Assembly: GCF_047495875.1 (NCBI RefSeq)
Contig: NC_092462.1
Coordinates: 37,787,523-37,851,522, forward strand
Reading direction: 5' to 3'
DNA length: 64,000 nt
DNA from: Pithys albifrons albifrons
Taxonomy: Eukaryota > Chordata > Aves > Passeriformes > Thamnophilidae
The translations under genes and the position numbers were made by a program. Below are positions 12,788 through 26,000 of this stretch, piece by piece. Each line of letters starts with the position of its first letter. The first letter of the stretch is position 1. The notes under the pieces were generated by a model that had not been told where the DNA came from, made no database searches, and worked only from the letters and a program-made list of their open reading frames with translations.

Positions 12788-15700
12788 AAAGTTTGTTTTT
12801 CTTTATTCCTGTCATATCAGCCTCTGTATTGTAGCTACTGCTCTACATCAAAACATAACATGGCAATCGACACCTAGAAAGATAATTATGCTTCATCAGG
12901 GCTTTGCTGCTGGTTTTTCATACAAATCTGCACCATAGTTATATAAAACCATTCTTTGGGGTTGGGGATTGTTCTCCACAGTTGTTATCCTGGCAAGGGG
13001 TACATTCCTTCCACTGTTGGCCTGATCTGCAGTTTTCCACCTCAGACTCTTTTGGCTGAAGTAGCTGGATATTGCCTAGCTCTCCAGGTGATGTGGTTCA
13101 TCACCTTCACATCTCTCAACACTTCACAGCAGTCCAGCCCACATAAACACACAGAGACAGAGTTTACTAATTATTAGGTGGCAAAATAGAAATATGTGGT
13201 CCCTTCTGAGTCTCTGAGATGCTTCTATTTATCAGCTACCCTTTCTGACAGTCAGACTGTTTTCCAGGCATCTCTGTGAATAAACACCCTTTCCTGCAGG
13301 TATCCTGCAAAATATCCATTTCTCTCACTTTTCTGAGAGTCTGGAATTACAGCCTTCACTTGCTGTTAACCACCATTCAGGACAAAATATTCCATGGAAT
13401 TCAACTAATGTAAACTATATATAAAGGGCCAAGAAGACCTGGAGAAAAATTTGTGTAATCCCTGTCCAATGTACCAGTAGGCAAGACAGCCAGTAATGAG
13501 CTGGGCTGATAAGCAGCCAGCAGAGCTCAATCAAGTAAGAAGGAGTTGTCTAATTTTCTGTGAATCAAGGTCAAATTCTTTGGTTATTGTAATTTTAGGA
13601 AACATATATCTCTGAAAAAAATGGGGAAAATATTTTCAGGTGTGTGCATTTGAAGTATTATACAATAGACTACAATTAGTAATATATACCTTATAATAAG
13701 TAAAATGAAAATATACACTTCTGTGCTGACTAGCCTAAGATAGTTGGCTTAGATGTTATTAAACAATGGCCATAGAAGCTTTGACCTACTGATAGATTAA
13801 AATAAAATTTTCAAGACATGCTTAAAGTGTTTACAGAGAGCACATGCCTGTAAATTTCTGGACTGTAATTAAGATGCTGAATTATGGAATAAAAGTTGTA
13901 CACTTGTCCTAGTTTTAATTTGGATACATTACATTACAGAATACAAGGCAAAAGATTGCAGAAGAGCAGTTTCAAAAAAAAATACCATAATGTGAATGAA
14001 TAAATACCTCTCAGAAGATACAGCATTAATTTTTCAGTTTGTGGTAGATCTACTGCTGCTAAAAGATCCTGCTGTGGGTGGGTGAAGAACTGGACAAGCC
14101 CAGCCAGCTGCAGAGCTGCCCAGGGCCATATGGCTGTTCACATTTCCACAGCCCTGGCAATGCCAGCTGTGTAGTATCAACAGAAAGGGAAACCAAAGTC
14201 CTCTTCTTTAACAAAGGGTACTGTTAGCTCTGGCAATACTGTAAATGATATCTTGAATGGCCACTTAAATAAGAGGCAAATACAGAAGTGAGGACTAAAC
14301 AGCTGTACACACATAATAGTCCTCAACTGACAAGTAACAAACCTTTGGAAAGGTTTGTGAGGACTTGATTCCAGTGAAAAGTCATGCAAGTCAAGATTGA
14401 TCTGTTCCACTTCCACACCAAATTAAAAAACAAACAAACCCCAACAACAGCAACAATAACTTGTCCCCTATTGTTTCCCCATCCCCTCCCCGCCCCCCCC
14501 ACCTAGAAATGACCAGCACCACTGGTTCTTTTTCTACCTATAACAGGTAAGAAATAAAACACATCATCTTCCTAAAGAGGTTTAACTGCAGAAGTTTAAA
14601 AGTCATACATAAGAACAGTATTAGTCAATTAATAATCTTCAAAGACGAAGACAGAAAGAGTTGCTTATTGCCTATTATTTATCTTTAAAAGGATTTCTTT
14701 TTCTTTTTTTTCTAATTTGTCTTTCATTACCTTAAACCCTAGAACTTAATTTTATGTATATCCACACACTTCAGTTCTCCAGTGCTGTACCTCTATCCTA
14801 AAACCTTCTAATCTAAAATAGTTGGTTAAACTCATCCCTGACATCCCCTACACATGGCAGAGTTGTAGTAGCATTTAACAGGACATAATCTAATTTTTGT
14901 TTATTCAAGCAGCTTTCTGAGGGAGCAGTTAAACTGAACGTTGCTTCCAAAGACCTCTGAACATCAAAACCAACAAAACTAAGAAAACTATAAGCATGCA
15001 TTGAAAATAGGTGAGTGTTCCTCATCTAGAGAGCTTTATAGGGTAGTGTAGTCAAATACAAACTGAAGACATCCCCCACTGGGGAAAAAAAATATTATTT
15101 TCTACCTAACCTCTCTATTTAAAGTGTTTGAGGCTAATTTCTTACAGGCAGTTCTACTGAACAAACCTTGGTAAATATCTTCCAATAGTGATGATGGACT
15201 GAAATGGTGATTATAACAACAAAGCAAATGACAAGTGAGAAGGATTTGATACCAAGTCCCTAATGAGACTGGAGTCATTAACATTACAGGCACTACCCAC
15301 TGCAAGGGAACAACTAGGAACAAAGGCAAATTATTATTAAAAGAACAATGCAGTGCTTTAGATACAACAAAATCAATTAGGCATTAGTTTTAATGTAGCC
15401 TAAAGTTAAAATTTCTAAAACAACAGAGAATTTTCCCATTTGTACTATTTAAAGTTTGTAGCTCGAGGAAAACACCATGTATAAAGAAACCAGAGAGCCT
15501 TTTGTGAATTTTGTGTCAATTATCTAATTACCTTTGATAACATCAGGTGCAAACCTTCAAGTAAAAAAGCTTTAAAGAGCTCTTGCAGGTAAGGGTGCAT
15601 CAGGAGAGTTATAAGACTAAACAGAAAGAAGAGAAAGTAAAAGAAACTGCATCTTACTTTGAAGTGAGTGTCCTGACCCTAGTTGCAAGGATCAGTGATG

Positions 15701-16359
15701 GACCAGAGGTATTCATTGGTTACTGGAGCATGTTCATTAACTCCAAACTTTCAACATGGGAAGAGGGACAAGGAGACTGGGCAGGTTTCTGCTTTGCTTT
15801 TCTTTTACTTTAAAGCTGAGATGCTGCCACACATACTGCTGCTAGTCAGGAAGGGGAGAATCCAAGTCTAGCTCCTACCTCCTGGCTTCCCTCTCTCCTC
15901 TGCAATGCCTGTGGATGGGGAGGGGTGAGGGCAGTTTGTGATACTCCCAGATGGGCACCTCCTTGCAGAGGTGGGAGTATTCTCTGACCGAGGAGGTCAG
16001 CAGCAGCTACAACATCTCAGCCTACAGATAGAGCTCTACCTTAGCAGCAGCAATTTGTAAGTGCTTCTTCCATAGGGCAGCTGCTCTTGAATTCCATCAT
16101 GAAAAGCCAGTAGTTTGTGAAGTAGCTCTGCACATTAGCTACCTAGTAGCTCAATCATGGTGCCCACAACCCTGCTTCTCTGACTGGTAATTCCCTGCAG
16201 CAGCTGGAGATGTGTTGTCTTTCTGCACAACAGACAATGCTATGAGCTCTGAACAAAAAGCTGCCCCAGCTGGGTGGGAAGGAGATGTGTCTTCACATTC
16301 CTGGTAAGAAGCAGTATCTCCTCTTTGGTATTAAAGGGGAATTGTAGTGTCCTCTTCCA
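12788..16359. other. Intergenic, no gene or clear repeat
   Basis: I recognise no exon and no known repeat. A C-rich run lies at about 14,480-14,502 next to an A/CAA-rich stretch, and there are scattered A/T runs. The short ORFs here (60-80 codons) look random. Confidence 0.55.
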
Positions 16360-16740
16360 CTAAAGGTCTTGGTAAATGGATTCAGAAGATAGGGTGTGGG
16401 GCTCTGGAAGACAACAGATGGCTTCTTTCTGGTCTGTTCTGAGTCGTTGATGTCCACAGAAGATCTTCAGCCCATATAGACCACTGTTTCCTTGTGCCTT
16501 TTCTTTTGAGACTCTATAATCTGTTAGTCCCAAAAAGTTTAACAAACTTATAGTGAGCTGGATGTGCTCATCTTGATCTTCGTCAGCAATTAGTGTATCA
16601 TCCACGTATTACAAAACAGCTCCTTCTGACTGCTGTCTTCTCCAGTCCTCCAATTCTTTCACCAGCTGATTTCCAAATATAGATGGACTATTCTTGAAAC
16701 CCTGGGGTAGATCGTCCCAGGTGAGTTGAGTTCTTCTCCC
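16360..16740 (-). pseudogene. Endogenous retrovirus pol (reverse transcriptase) fragment
   Basis: Read on the minus strand, this is a fragment of a gammaretrovirus-like (ERV1) reverse transcriptase. An LPQGF motif lies at 16,696-16,710 and is followed by KNSPS. In the same frame 34 codons later is the YVDD polymerase active-site motif at 16,597-16,608. Downstream comes the usual SLLNFLG, YRVSKEKAQ and KEAI-containing stretch. An in-frame TAA at 16,609-16,611 sits immediately before YVDD, and a few residues are missing after KEKAQ relative to the family. No gag, env, protease or flanking LTR was found nearby, so this is an orphan, non-functional remnant. The similarity is judged by eye from conserved motifs; assignment to the gamma-like class rests mainly on the LPQGFKNSP block. 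Confidence 0.85.
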
Positions 16741-19389
16741 TGGGGTAAAGGGTGGAGTGTTTGTATGTGCATGATTACTCTGACTAGGTTTTTGGTTGTT
16801 TTTTTTTTGGCTTGCAAGATGGGGTGGAGGCGGGGCAGGGAACCCATGGGGGTTTTAAATACTATTTTTTCTTCTACCTGACTAAGTGATTCTCAAGTGA
16901 CATTCACCTCTGTCTTAATTAAACATGTCTCCTGATATAGAACTAATGAGTTTCTACTTCAAAGAAATGCCAGGGTAAACTTTTATTTTGGCAGGGGGAA
17001 GCAAAACTGGCAAGCAGAAGGACAGTGTCTCCCAACACACACAAAAGTGGAAAGAGTTGAGAAAGTGCAGCCAAGGGGACTAACCCCAGTAATAGCACTT
17101 GCAAGCCAATTACTTGCAGCTCTTTGCCAAAGAGGTTGGCTCTGCAGCTACTGCCTGAACTGGAGGAGAAAATGTACCCTATATTTGGATTACTTGGTTA
17201 TTCTTATCTCCCCAGTGCTTCCTAGAACCAAATTGAGAGCAGGAAAACAGTCATCATTGGACATCCCTCTGAAGTTCCTCCTTAGGCCACCCTGCATGCT
17301 TCAGGTAACCCAGGAGGGTCCATGCTGACATCACCAGGACCAGAGACTGCAGTTGGAAGGGGAACTGCCAGCTCCTCCTCATTCCACACAGCAACAGGCC
17401 ATACCAAAGACAACATAAAGACCTTTTGCAGGTTCATGCTCAGGATTTGGTTTGCCTTTTTTTTTTCCAGCTGTTTCACTCAAAAGTTCCTGTTTGTACC
17501 TCCTGCTTAGTGAGTAGCTCTGGCTTTACCATTTTCATGCCAAGAAACCTGCATTTGCAGCACTCTAAGAAGATATGCCTGACTCTCCAAGGACCAGGAC
17601 ACACAACTGAAAGAAGACCACATCAACTCAAAATCAGGTCAGTGATTAAACTTCTTGATGTTGGAAAGTCCAGTGTCAGTATCATAAGGTTACTCATGAA
17701 GTTATTTGCAGTTGTAGGCCTGCGAGCAATAACTGTCTAATTATCTGTTTCTGAAATAGCAGCGTGGGGAGGGGAAGGCAGGGAGACATTGCTTTTCTGT
17801 TAAGAAATATAAAATACTAGAAGTGTGAGTGCTGTTTTTGGAGCTGCCGCATTCTAATTTCCAGTAAATTAAAAGCAACAACCATAAATTTCATATCCTT
17901 TATGCTAGCTACTTTTCGTAGGGAATGTCGCTGAACTTCCGTTCCATGCAAAAAAATCTTTCTCTTGCATTAAACCTTCACCTGACTCATTACTGAGTTA
18001 CCCTTCAGTGAGCTTACACCTAAAAAGGCTGAATCTGTGGTGATTCTCAGAGCAGTCTTGTCAATACATGGGTGATGAAATTAAGCAAAGTCCAGCCATG
18101 AATAAGGTCTATAACATTTTCAGTGCCCCTGAGACCTTCCATCAAAGTAAACCTAAAGTAAAATATTTCCTTTCTCAAAGCACATGTTTGAAGCTAGGTG
18201 AACTAGATATTTTTCTATTATTTGCCTGCCACAATATCCTTTACTTGGTGTCTGAGCACAGTGGTTGGCTTATACAAATACAGCAGCTCATTTTTTAAAA
18301 ATTTCTGTGTCATTAATAAAGAAAACGGTTTGCATTTCAGATGAAGAGACGACCACATATCACAAAATATTTACTGTGCCCAGAAGAGCAGCAATTTACA
18401 GACCATTTAACAGCAGTTTGTGTATGCATTTAAAGATTGCATCTTTTTTTTAACTAAAGTTACTATTTGTGTGTTAAGTAGTTTTCCGTAAGTAAAAGGT
18501 TAGTTTTTTGTCTGACATCTTTGAATTTATATTCTGTGAAAAGCAGTAGTGATTTAGATCTGAGTTTTTATAGCATGTGGCATGTAGCTTCTTGTGGAGG
18601 TTTTTTAGACTTTTTTTTTAATAAATCATAGTCTTTATTTGCTTCTCTAGGAAGGGTAAACATAAGCTCATAAGTGTTCCGCTTTTAAGCAACATAGAAA
18701 ACGTAACCTCTTTGCCTTTTAGTTCAGTGGTCTTACTGTATTCACCAAACAAGAACATTTTCACTGAGGATGGATCTTGGTCTCTCTCTCTTTTCTCTGG
18801 CTTACCCAAACCAACCAACTTAAAAAACCAAATACATGAACTTCTCAGTTCACCAGAAGGAAAAAAACTCTCCACACAGCACCTATTCTTCCAAAATTAT
18901 GGAGAAAGAAAGAAAGAAATCAGAAGGGAGCAAGAAGGGGTAGGAAGAGCCTAGTTAGTGCATAGCCCTGAGACAGATTCTTGCAGTCTCTTGCTCCATG
19001 TCCTGTGAGCTGAGTGAACTGGCACAATGGAATTTTGTACTGCTGTCACTTGAGTGCATCTAGACACAAAACTGTATTGCAGGCCTCTCTTTAAGCTTTA
19101 TTGACTGTAGTGGTGACAGCTGCATGCAAGGACCAAATATGAGCTTACTCGAATGGAGATGTTCTCATCTACAAAGCCAAACCCCAGTGATGGTTCTTAG
19201 GTTCCACAGTGCTGGATGGCTTGTGAATCTGACTAGGAACAGGAGCTGCTCATGTGCTGGGGGCAAGAAATCTGATAGTTCATAATGAAATACTGTTTAT
19301 AAGGAGAATATCTATTGGTACTTTGGTCATGCCCAACAAGATTGAGCTGCTGTATCTTCCCTTACAGAATATCCCACTATACAACGTTG
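16741..19389. other. Intergenic, no gene recognised
   Basis: This may contain further eroded retroviral sequence upstream (minus sense) of the pol fragment, but I cannot identify it. A short (GAAA)n-like run lies at about 18,901-18,920. The ORF at 17,047-17,328 (93 codons) has no recognisable motif. Confidence 0.5.
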
Positions 19390-20035
19390 GGAGGGAAGGA
19401 GATGGTTCCCATAGGTCCCTCCAAGCCAGGGAGCACAAGTGGGATATCTGTTCACTCAGAGAGACTGGAGGGGAAAACCCATTTATTATAAAATCGTGAG
19501 GCTTTTATAGGATTCTGAGGGGTGCTGGAACTTGGACAGGATTGGATAAGGACTCTGGAAGAAGGGAGTGACTTGGGCACTCAGCCGGCCAATAGGAAAA
19601 AAGGAAGGATCAACCACAATAGGAACCCAGGGATTGGGGATAGACATGTGAGATAACCAATGGGGTTAGGACAGAGGCGGAAACTGATTGGAGGGGTGGG
19701 TGCGGCACCTGCAGCTATATCGGTAGCTCAAGGCAGAGGTGATTCCCAAACGGGGCTGTCCTGACCCAGACTGGCAGGGAAAGCCCTGGCAAGTCCCAGC
19801 TGCTGCCCCTTGGCAGCAGTGGCAGCCGCAGAGGCAGCTGCGTTGGCAATGTGGGGTGGGGATGCCCACCAGGCGGAGCATTCCCGGCCTAGGAGACAAT
19901 CCGTGCACCTAATGGGTGCAATGGCTCATCGGGAACAAAGCCTCAGGGGAACAGACAGGAGGGGTGGCAACTATGAACGGAGGGGGGGTGCAGGGGGGTA
20001 GTGGGGCAGTGGGGTGACAATAAAACCTTTTGAAT
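19390..20035 (-). mobile_element. Probable solo LTR (ERVK/alpharetrovirus-like layout)
   Basis: This is a block of markedly higher GC with sharp compositional edges. On the minus strand it has the order expected of an LTR: a GC-rich U3 with ATTGG strings on the + strand (CCAAT boxes on minus) at about 19,541, 19,633 and 19,687, a TATAAAAG box at 19,502-19,509, and AATAAA at 19,482-19,487. The TATA box and poly(A) signal lie only about 20 bases apart, as in short-R LTRs such as those of alpharetroviruses. I could not define the termini or a target-site duplication, so the edges are approximate. No internal retroviral sequence adjoins it. An alternative is a GC-rich non-LTR segment. Confidence 0.5.
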
Positions 20036-23000
20036 TCAAACCTGCACAGCAAAATGCATAACTTTTAAACTCCCACCACCAAAATCTTTCACATAATGCA
20101 TTAGTACAGTCTGGGCTGTTTGCCAGCACCGTCTTCCATGTGGGTCTGTATCAGAACTTGTTCTTTCCATATCTCATAGTCCGTTTTGTTTCACACACAC
20201 CACCACTCACCATTCTGAAACATATACTCTCAGGCCAAGGTGAAGTTGATTAAGTGTAGAAGAGCTCTCAAAATGAACCTTTTGCATGACCAATTCACAA
20301 AAAAAGTAATTTGCTCCTTAAATGATGTCACTACCTATCTGTAGCAAGATATGCCATGTCAGATAACACAGGCAACATCTATATATCCCTACCTAATTGC
20401 TGTACTACTTGTGGTAGCGATGCCTCAGAAGAAAGTCCTCAAGCCTTTTGACTGGACCTGGGGCCCTGGCTTCCACTACCATGGCAACAGAAATGCTGCC
20501 TGCTGGAAAAGCCAGCTGAGTCCAGAAAAGGTCACTGGAGTCCTTTAGAAGCCCAGGGAAGCTTTATCCTCAAAGGAAAAGGAAGAGGCACAAGTCTGAA
20601 GCTGGAAAGACTAAATAGTTTGTCAATGGCAGGCATACAAAATTTCTGATTTATCTCATAAAGTATATTTTTAATGTGCTTGTATTGACTTTAGGGCTAG
20701 TTGAGGTCTCAGCACGTTTTGGGGGGAGTGGAGGGTGACAGGGCATGGGGAACAGGGATGGGAAGATTGTGTTTTTCTTCAGTTGTCATGGCTAGAATTT
20801 ATTCATAAGGCTGTAAGGACTGAGGCCTTACAGAAAAGGTCCCAGAATTGCAAGAACTTCTGTCAAAAAGGAGAAAATATCTTTCCTATGGCTTCTTTTC
20901 TGGGCTGTCCTGCTCCAGCACTTGATAGACCATATGTAAAATATGGCATGCTGCTTTTGAGGATGCTTCTTACAGTACCAGATCTGTGGATGTCGGAGGC
21001 AGCTTAGTCCCACCACTTACAACATCCTGAAGTTGTGGGAACTGTTGGGTCCATTTACCAGATCCAGGCAGGATCATCCTTTAATTGGAAAGCTTTTTAA
21101 AGAATTACAATTCTTGAAGCATCCTTTCATGTTTAAGGCTGTACATGATTGCAGAAGTTCTCTCTTGCATGATTAAAGCATTTGTGTAATACTTCCTTAA
21201 ACCTGTATAAACTGTATCTGATAATAACTAGGTTGGAAAGAAAAGGATTTCCCCCACACACCAAAAGAAAGGTTTATTAAGGCTGATGGCATTAATTCAG
21301 GGAAGAAACTGAATGCACAGCAGCAAATGCAGCCTGGCTTGCTGACCTGAAGTGCTGTGCTGGCCACGGAACAACAGCCTGACTCTGGTCTCCTTTCCTA
21401 TGCCTGCCCTAAAACATCCATGCCAAGTCACATCACTGGGCAGCCAAATGAAGCAAAAAGATGCCATCACCACCCGCCTCCCCAAACTCTCTGTATTTAA
21501 AGAGGATAAACTAAATGGTGCTGTAAGGACACATGCATTGAGGATTCAGACACATCCTCAGTACTGCAACCTCCTCTACTCCCTGTGTGTGCTAAGCAAG
21601 TAGGTGATTCTGAATGCAGGAAACTTTTGTCCTTCAAAATTATAACACTTTAAGATACCTACAACATACTTGGTGTTACAGTTGTATTACTAAGAAGTGA
21701 AGGTAAAAGTAAGTACAAAAGCATAGTGTCAAGGAATAGATAAGAGTGAAGCCTCCTAAACACCTTAATATGTGGAAATAGTCAACAGTCTTGACTTTTT
21801 AAACATTACCTTTTTACCTGTCTTTCAGCTTTTCATGTCTATGCATGCTGTTGTTGTAACCTTAACACTTTCCAGGGTCTTTAAGAAGTCTGCAGCCAAA
21901 TGGTTTTGGGGTTTTTGTTCCTTCAATGAACAGTTAAATCCATCAGTGGGTACTGCTGTCTCAATTATAGAAAAGTCAATAAACTTCTACAGCTTTGGGC
22001 AGTGTGACAGACACAGCACAAGCCCCAGTACCTTGATTATCAAATGACTTAGGCATACATGTAACAGCATGATAAGAGGGTGTCATAAGGTGACTATCCT
22101 ACAATCCCTGAGGAAAGCAGAAGGCAAATGAGGCTGTATGTGAAAACCTATATATGTGCTAGACAGCTTTTTTTCATTCCCTCCATTCCAGCAGACTTGG
22201 ATAGCACTCTTATTCTCCAGTTATTTGTAATTATGTTTCCCATAGCTCATTATTGACAGAATCAACTGGCTAAACAAAAAGCTGCTGCCAAGGCAAAACT
22301 TGGAACTCAAAATGTGGTATACAGAGGAAGCAGTTGAATAACGTACTTTTGGGATACAAAGGGCTTCAGCACATGCTGAAGAAAACAGCAGGATGATATG
22401 TGGTTTCACTGTGCTGGGAAAGGTAGGTGAAGGAAGGAAAAAAAACAATAAAATATGACTGTATCCTGGATTGCATCAGGAAGCTGGATTTCAGGTTGAT
22501 GACTGTCCCAAAGCATCCAGAGCACACACAGCAGCAGGTGTGGATGGAGGAGTGCCGTGCTGACCTCAGACCATGCAAATACTTCACTGATGCAATCAGT
22601 AAAGCCAACTCACCTTGTTTGGCACACTGGCATACCTGTGGTACCGCAGCAGTGCAAGAGCAAACAATGGCATGCAAGGTTAGACTCGACAAACCCAGCC
22701 CAAATCACAAAGTCAAGCATACTGCAGGCAATAGTTACATGCAAGGTAGGCTTACTTGTCGTGAAACTTGATGTGAAATAATAATATAAAGTATAACAGA
22801 CTATGAAATGTCAGAACAATTGTACCAGCCAAGCTGGTCTGCAAAACCTGGTAATTTTATATTAACATTTTCAGCATTCCTAACTTGAAAAATGTGGCAC
22901 ATGAGTCTACCATTTTCAATTGGACTGAAACTTTACCTAAGATATCTATAAGTTATTCCACTTATCAGTGGAAATGTGGTCAGGCAAAGAAAGAGAATGA

Positions 23001-26000
23001 GCTGCCCATTAAAGAAATGTGGAGTGCAAATATTTTATGTATACAAATGCTAAGAGAAGAGTGGAGGCAAGTTGGACAAAAACTGCAGCATATCAGCTGC
23101 TGCTAAGGATGACGCATCCTCGGGTTATAAAGTTGCATGTTAAGGGTGGATGTTCACAAGCTCCTCAGGCACAATAAGTAACTTGAAAGAGAAAAGGGTA
23201 TCTGTGCTGTAAAGGATGTGTGCTTTGACCACAGTGTTTACAAGCCAGCAGCACAAAGAAAGTGATTTTTTGAAAATCTTTTAACTCTAAAGAATAAATC
23301 TTTATAGCAGCACAAGGGAGTCATGCCCTCAAATCTCATTATTCTGAAAGCTGCTTAGAAACTTTAGCCTTTAGAGTCAACATACCACAATGCATTAAAA
23401 GTACAATTTCAAAGAGTTACAAATGCTTTTAACAATTAACTAATTTAATTAAAAAAGTAAAATAAAATTAGGATTTAAAAAGATTTACAAGGAAATAGTT
23501 GGGAAGGCGGGTGTTATACTTTAAGAAGGAGGTAACTGAAAGGGTTTGAGAGGAGTACAGTAGCAAGTGGATGTGGTTAAGGCATTTGCAAGATTAGTTA
23601 AAGAAAAGCCTGGTAAAACTGGAAGTACGAAGCCAAATCCTGGGACAAATGAACATACTTTCTTTTATATATTTGGAGCTGCATAATTTATACATACTCA
23701 GCATCTAGCCTGTGTACCTTAAGAATAATTGGGTAAAAATAGTGATGAAATCTTATAAAAATACTACCCAAAAAAGCAATATATAGTATTTGATGCAGAA
23801 AAGGAACTTACATTTTCAGAGATTAAATACCCAGTCATTGGTACTGAACAACTGCAGGTATTTCAGTGCCAGGGGTTTTAGAGAATTAAGCAACTTAACA
23901 GTGAAAAAAGCTGACTTGCTGTGCAAGCTGGTTTATTGAAAACAAAAATTGTCACAGGATCCATTACTGCTTTAGAGATGGACTGTGAATTTGAATTTTC
24001 AAATGTGTCTCACAGAAGCAAGGTGATGTGATGTTAAATTTGGAGTGGTTAAGGGATGTTTGAGGTGATAAGTAAAGCTCTGGCATGCAAGTGATATAGA
24101 TTCTAATCAGTGCAGGTACACCATTTGAAATTCCCATGGGGTTTTTGTATCTATTGAAACATATTAAAATTCACAGGCAAGTTGTGTGTGCGTGCTTGAG
24201 GTCTCAGCTTCTTCCAGGATTAAGAGACTGCAAATACATGCACTATCCTTAGGTGCTCTAACAGCCTGGACTGGTCTGTGCTAGGTACTGAGTAAACACA
24301 GGACAAGGATACACAATAGACTTTGTACTACACAAAAGACAACAGAGAAAGATAAATAGCAAGCTGAACCATGACAGCATAAAAGTATCCCAACTTTGTA
24401 CTCCTTGCTGAGCCTGCAGACCTCCAAGGATCTTTTTCCATTTTGCATACTGAAATTTCAAAACCAGAAGGCAAGGGAATCTTTGTCTTGATGTTAAGCA
24501 GAACTGTTTCTAAGATGACTCCTATTTCATTTTCCTTGACTCAGAGAGCCAGAGCCATGATCAGAGCAGTGTCAGCATTCTGGAAGAACAGAAAAGCACT
24601 GAGAGTTTCATGCTCTTAAAAATAAACACTGTCAGCAGGATACATAAAGTAATGTATTGAATTTGAAATACAACATCACAGGAGAATGAAGAAAACCAGA
24701 TGCATCTGCGAAGGATTTCTGGACAGATCAATTTACATAATGATGTTCTTTAACTTTGCAACTTTATTTTAGAAGTTAGATGGGACAGTGGTAAGAAAGC
24801 ACTGTCTTTTGTTACCTTGGTTCAAAGATCATCAGGATGCTTATCCTCAGAACTTCTGAGCTTATACTTGGTGGAAAATTGGGTGTGTTCAGACAAACTG
24901 TGTGAAGATTTGTTGGCTTGGTTTCTGCTGCTTCTTTAGAGCTCAGATGTTGGCACACTCAATACAAGGATTGTTGCAATGAAGGTAGGACCTGTTGTGC
25001 AGAGCTCAGGAACCACAGAGTCATAAATTTAGGCAGGATGCAGGTATTTGTTAAGGATTGTAACCATCAGAAGCTCTTGAACCACAACAGCCCTTTACTG
25101 AATGATTCTGCCAATTATTTACTTTTTATACCAAGTCACAGGTTTCATCAGCAACAGACTGGTATTACCCTGAAGTGCTGGAGGCTTGTCTGATCACTGT
25201 GAGAACCTTCTCCTACACCTCTATGTAGCAGGGAGAAGCTGAGGCACAAGAAGCTTTAAAAAGGTCTAGCTTTGTCTATGTAGTGAATGTACATGCTGAT
25301 GCTATTGCTGGTCCTTTCCATGCACCATGGTGCAGAGTAAAACACTTGCCTTCCTAATGATGATTACTGTGGATAATTGAATGGAGAGGTAACTGCCCAG
25401 GTAACTGCCCAGGAAGCTGGAAATCCTGGTATCAGGGGCATGATAAGGAATTTATAATGTATAAAACAATCTCTTTTTTTAGTTTATTTTTGTTTGTTTC
25501 ATTGGTTTGTTTTTGTAGGAGCAAAAAGGATGACCGACTAACAAAAGGACAGTAGAAGGAAAGGAATAATTACGTGCAAGCTTTAAATGATCAGAGAGGA
25601 TCATCCCTCTTATCAGATGAAGCAATTTCTGGCATTCAAGGTATACAGTGAACTATTTTAATTTTTCAACAACAGTGCAAGTTGTGCAGGCACTTGTAAA
25701 AACTTAAAAGCTCTTTTTAAGATAATTGCATGTGTTTTCCATAAACTGCATTCTCTCACTCTTTCAAACAGTATAAGTTGTTTCTCAAAGCAATAACTAA
25801 TATTTTAATTAACTTTTGTAAGTGTTACAAGGAAAATTATTTCTTATGGAGTCTAAAATCCATACTCTTGAATATATGGCATTTTTAAATTAACATGACT
25901 GATACAATTTTTAATAAAAACTTTGTGGGTTTTGTTGATACAAGGCAATAACACTCCAAGTTTAGAACCTGTAGAATCCACACAAATAGTCCACCTTTCT

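Noticed and set aside
22366..22781. ORFs of 114 and 108 codons on opposite strands
   Set aside because: They have no motif, show no sign of splicing and overlap one another. They are of a length expected by chance in a 64-kb window.
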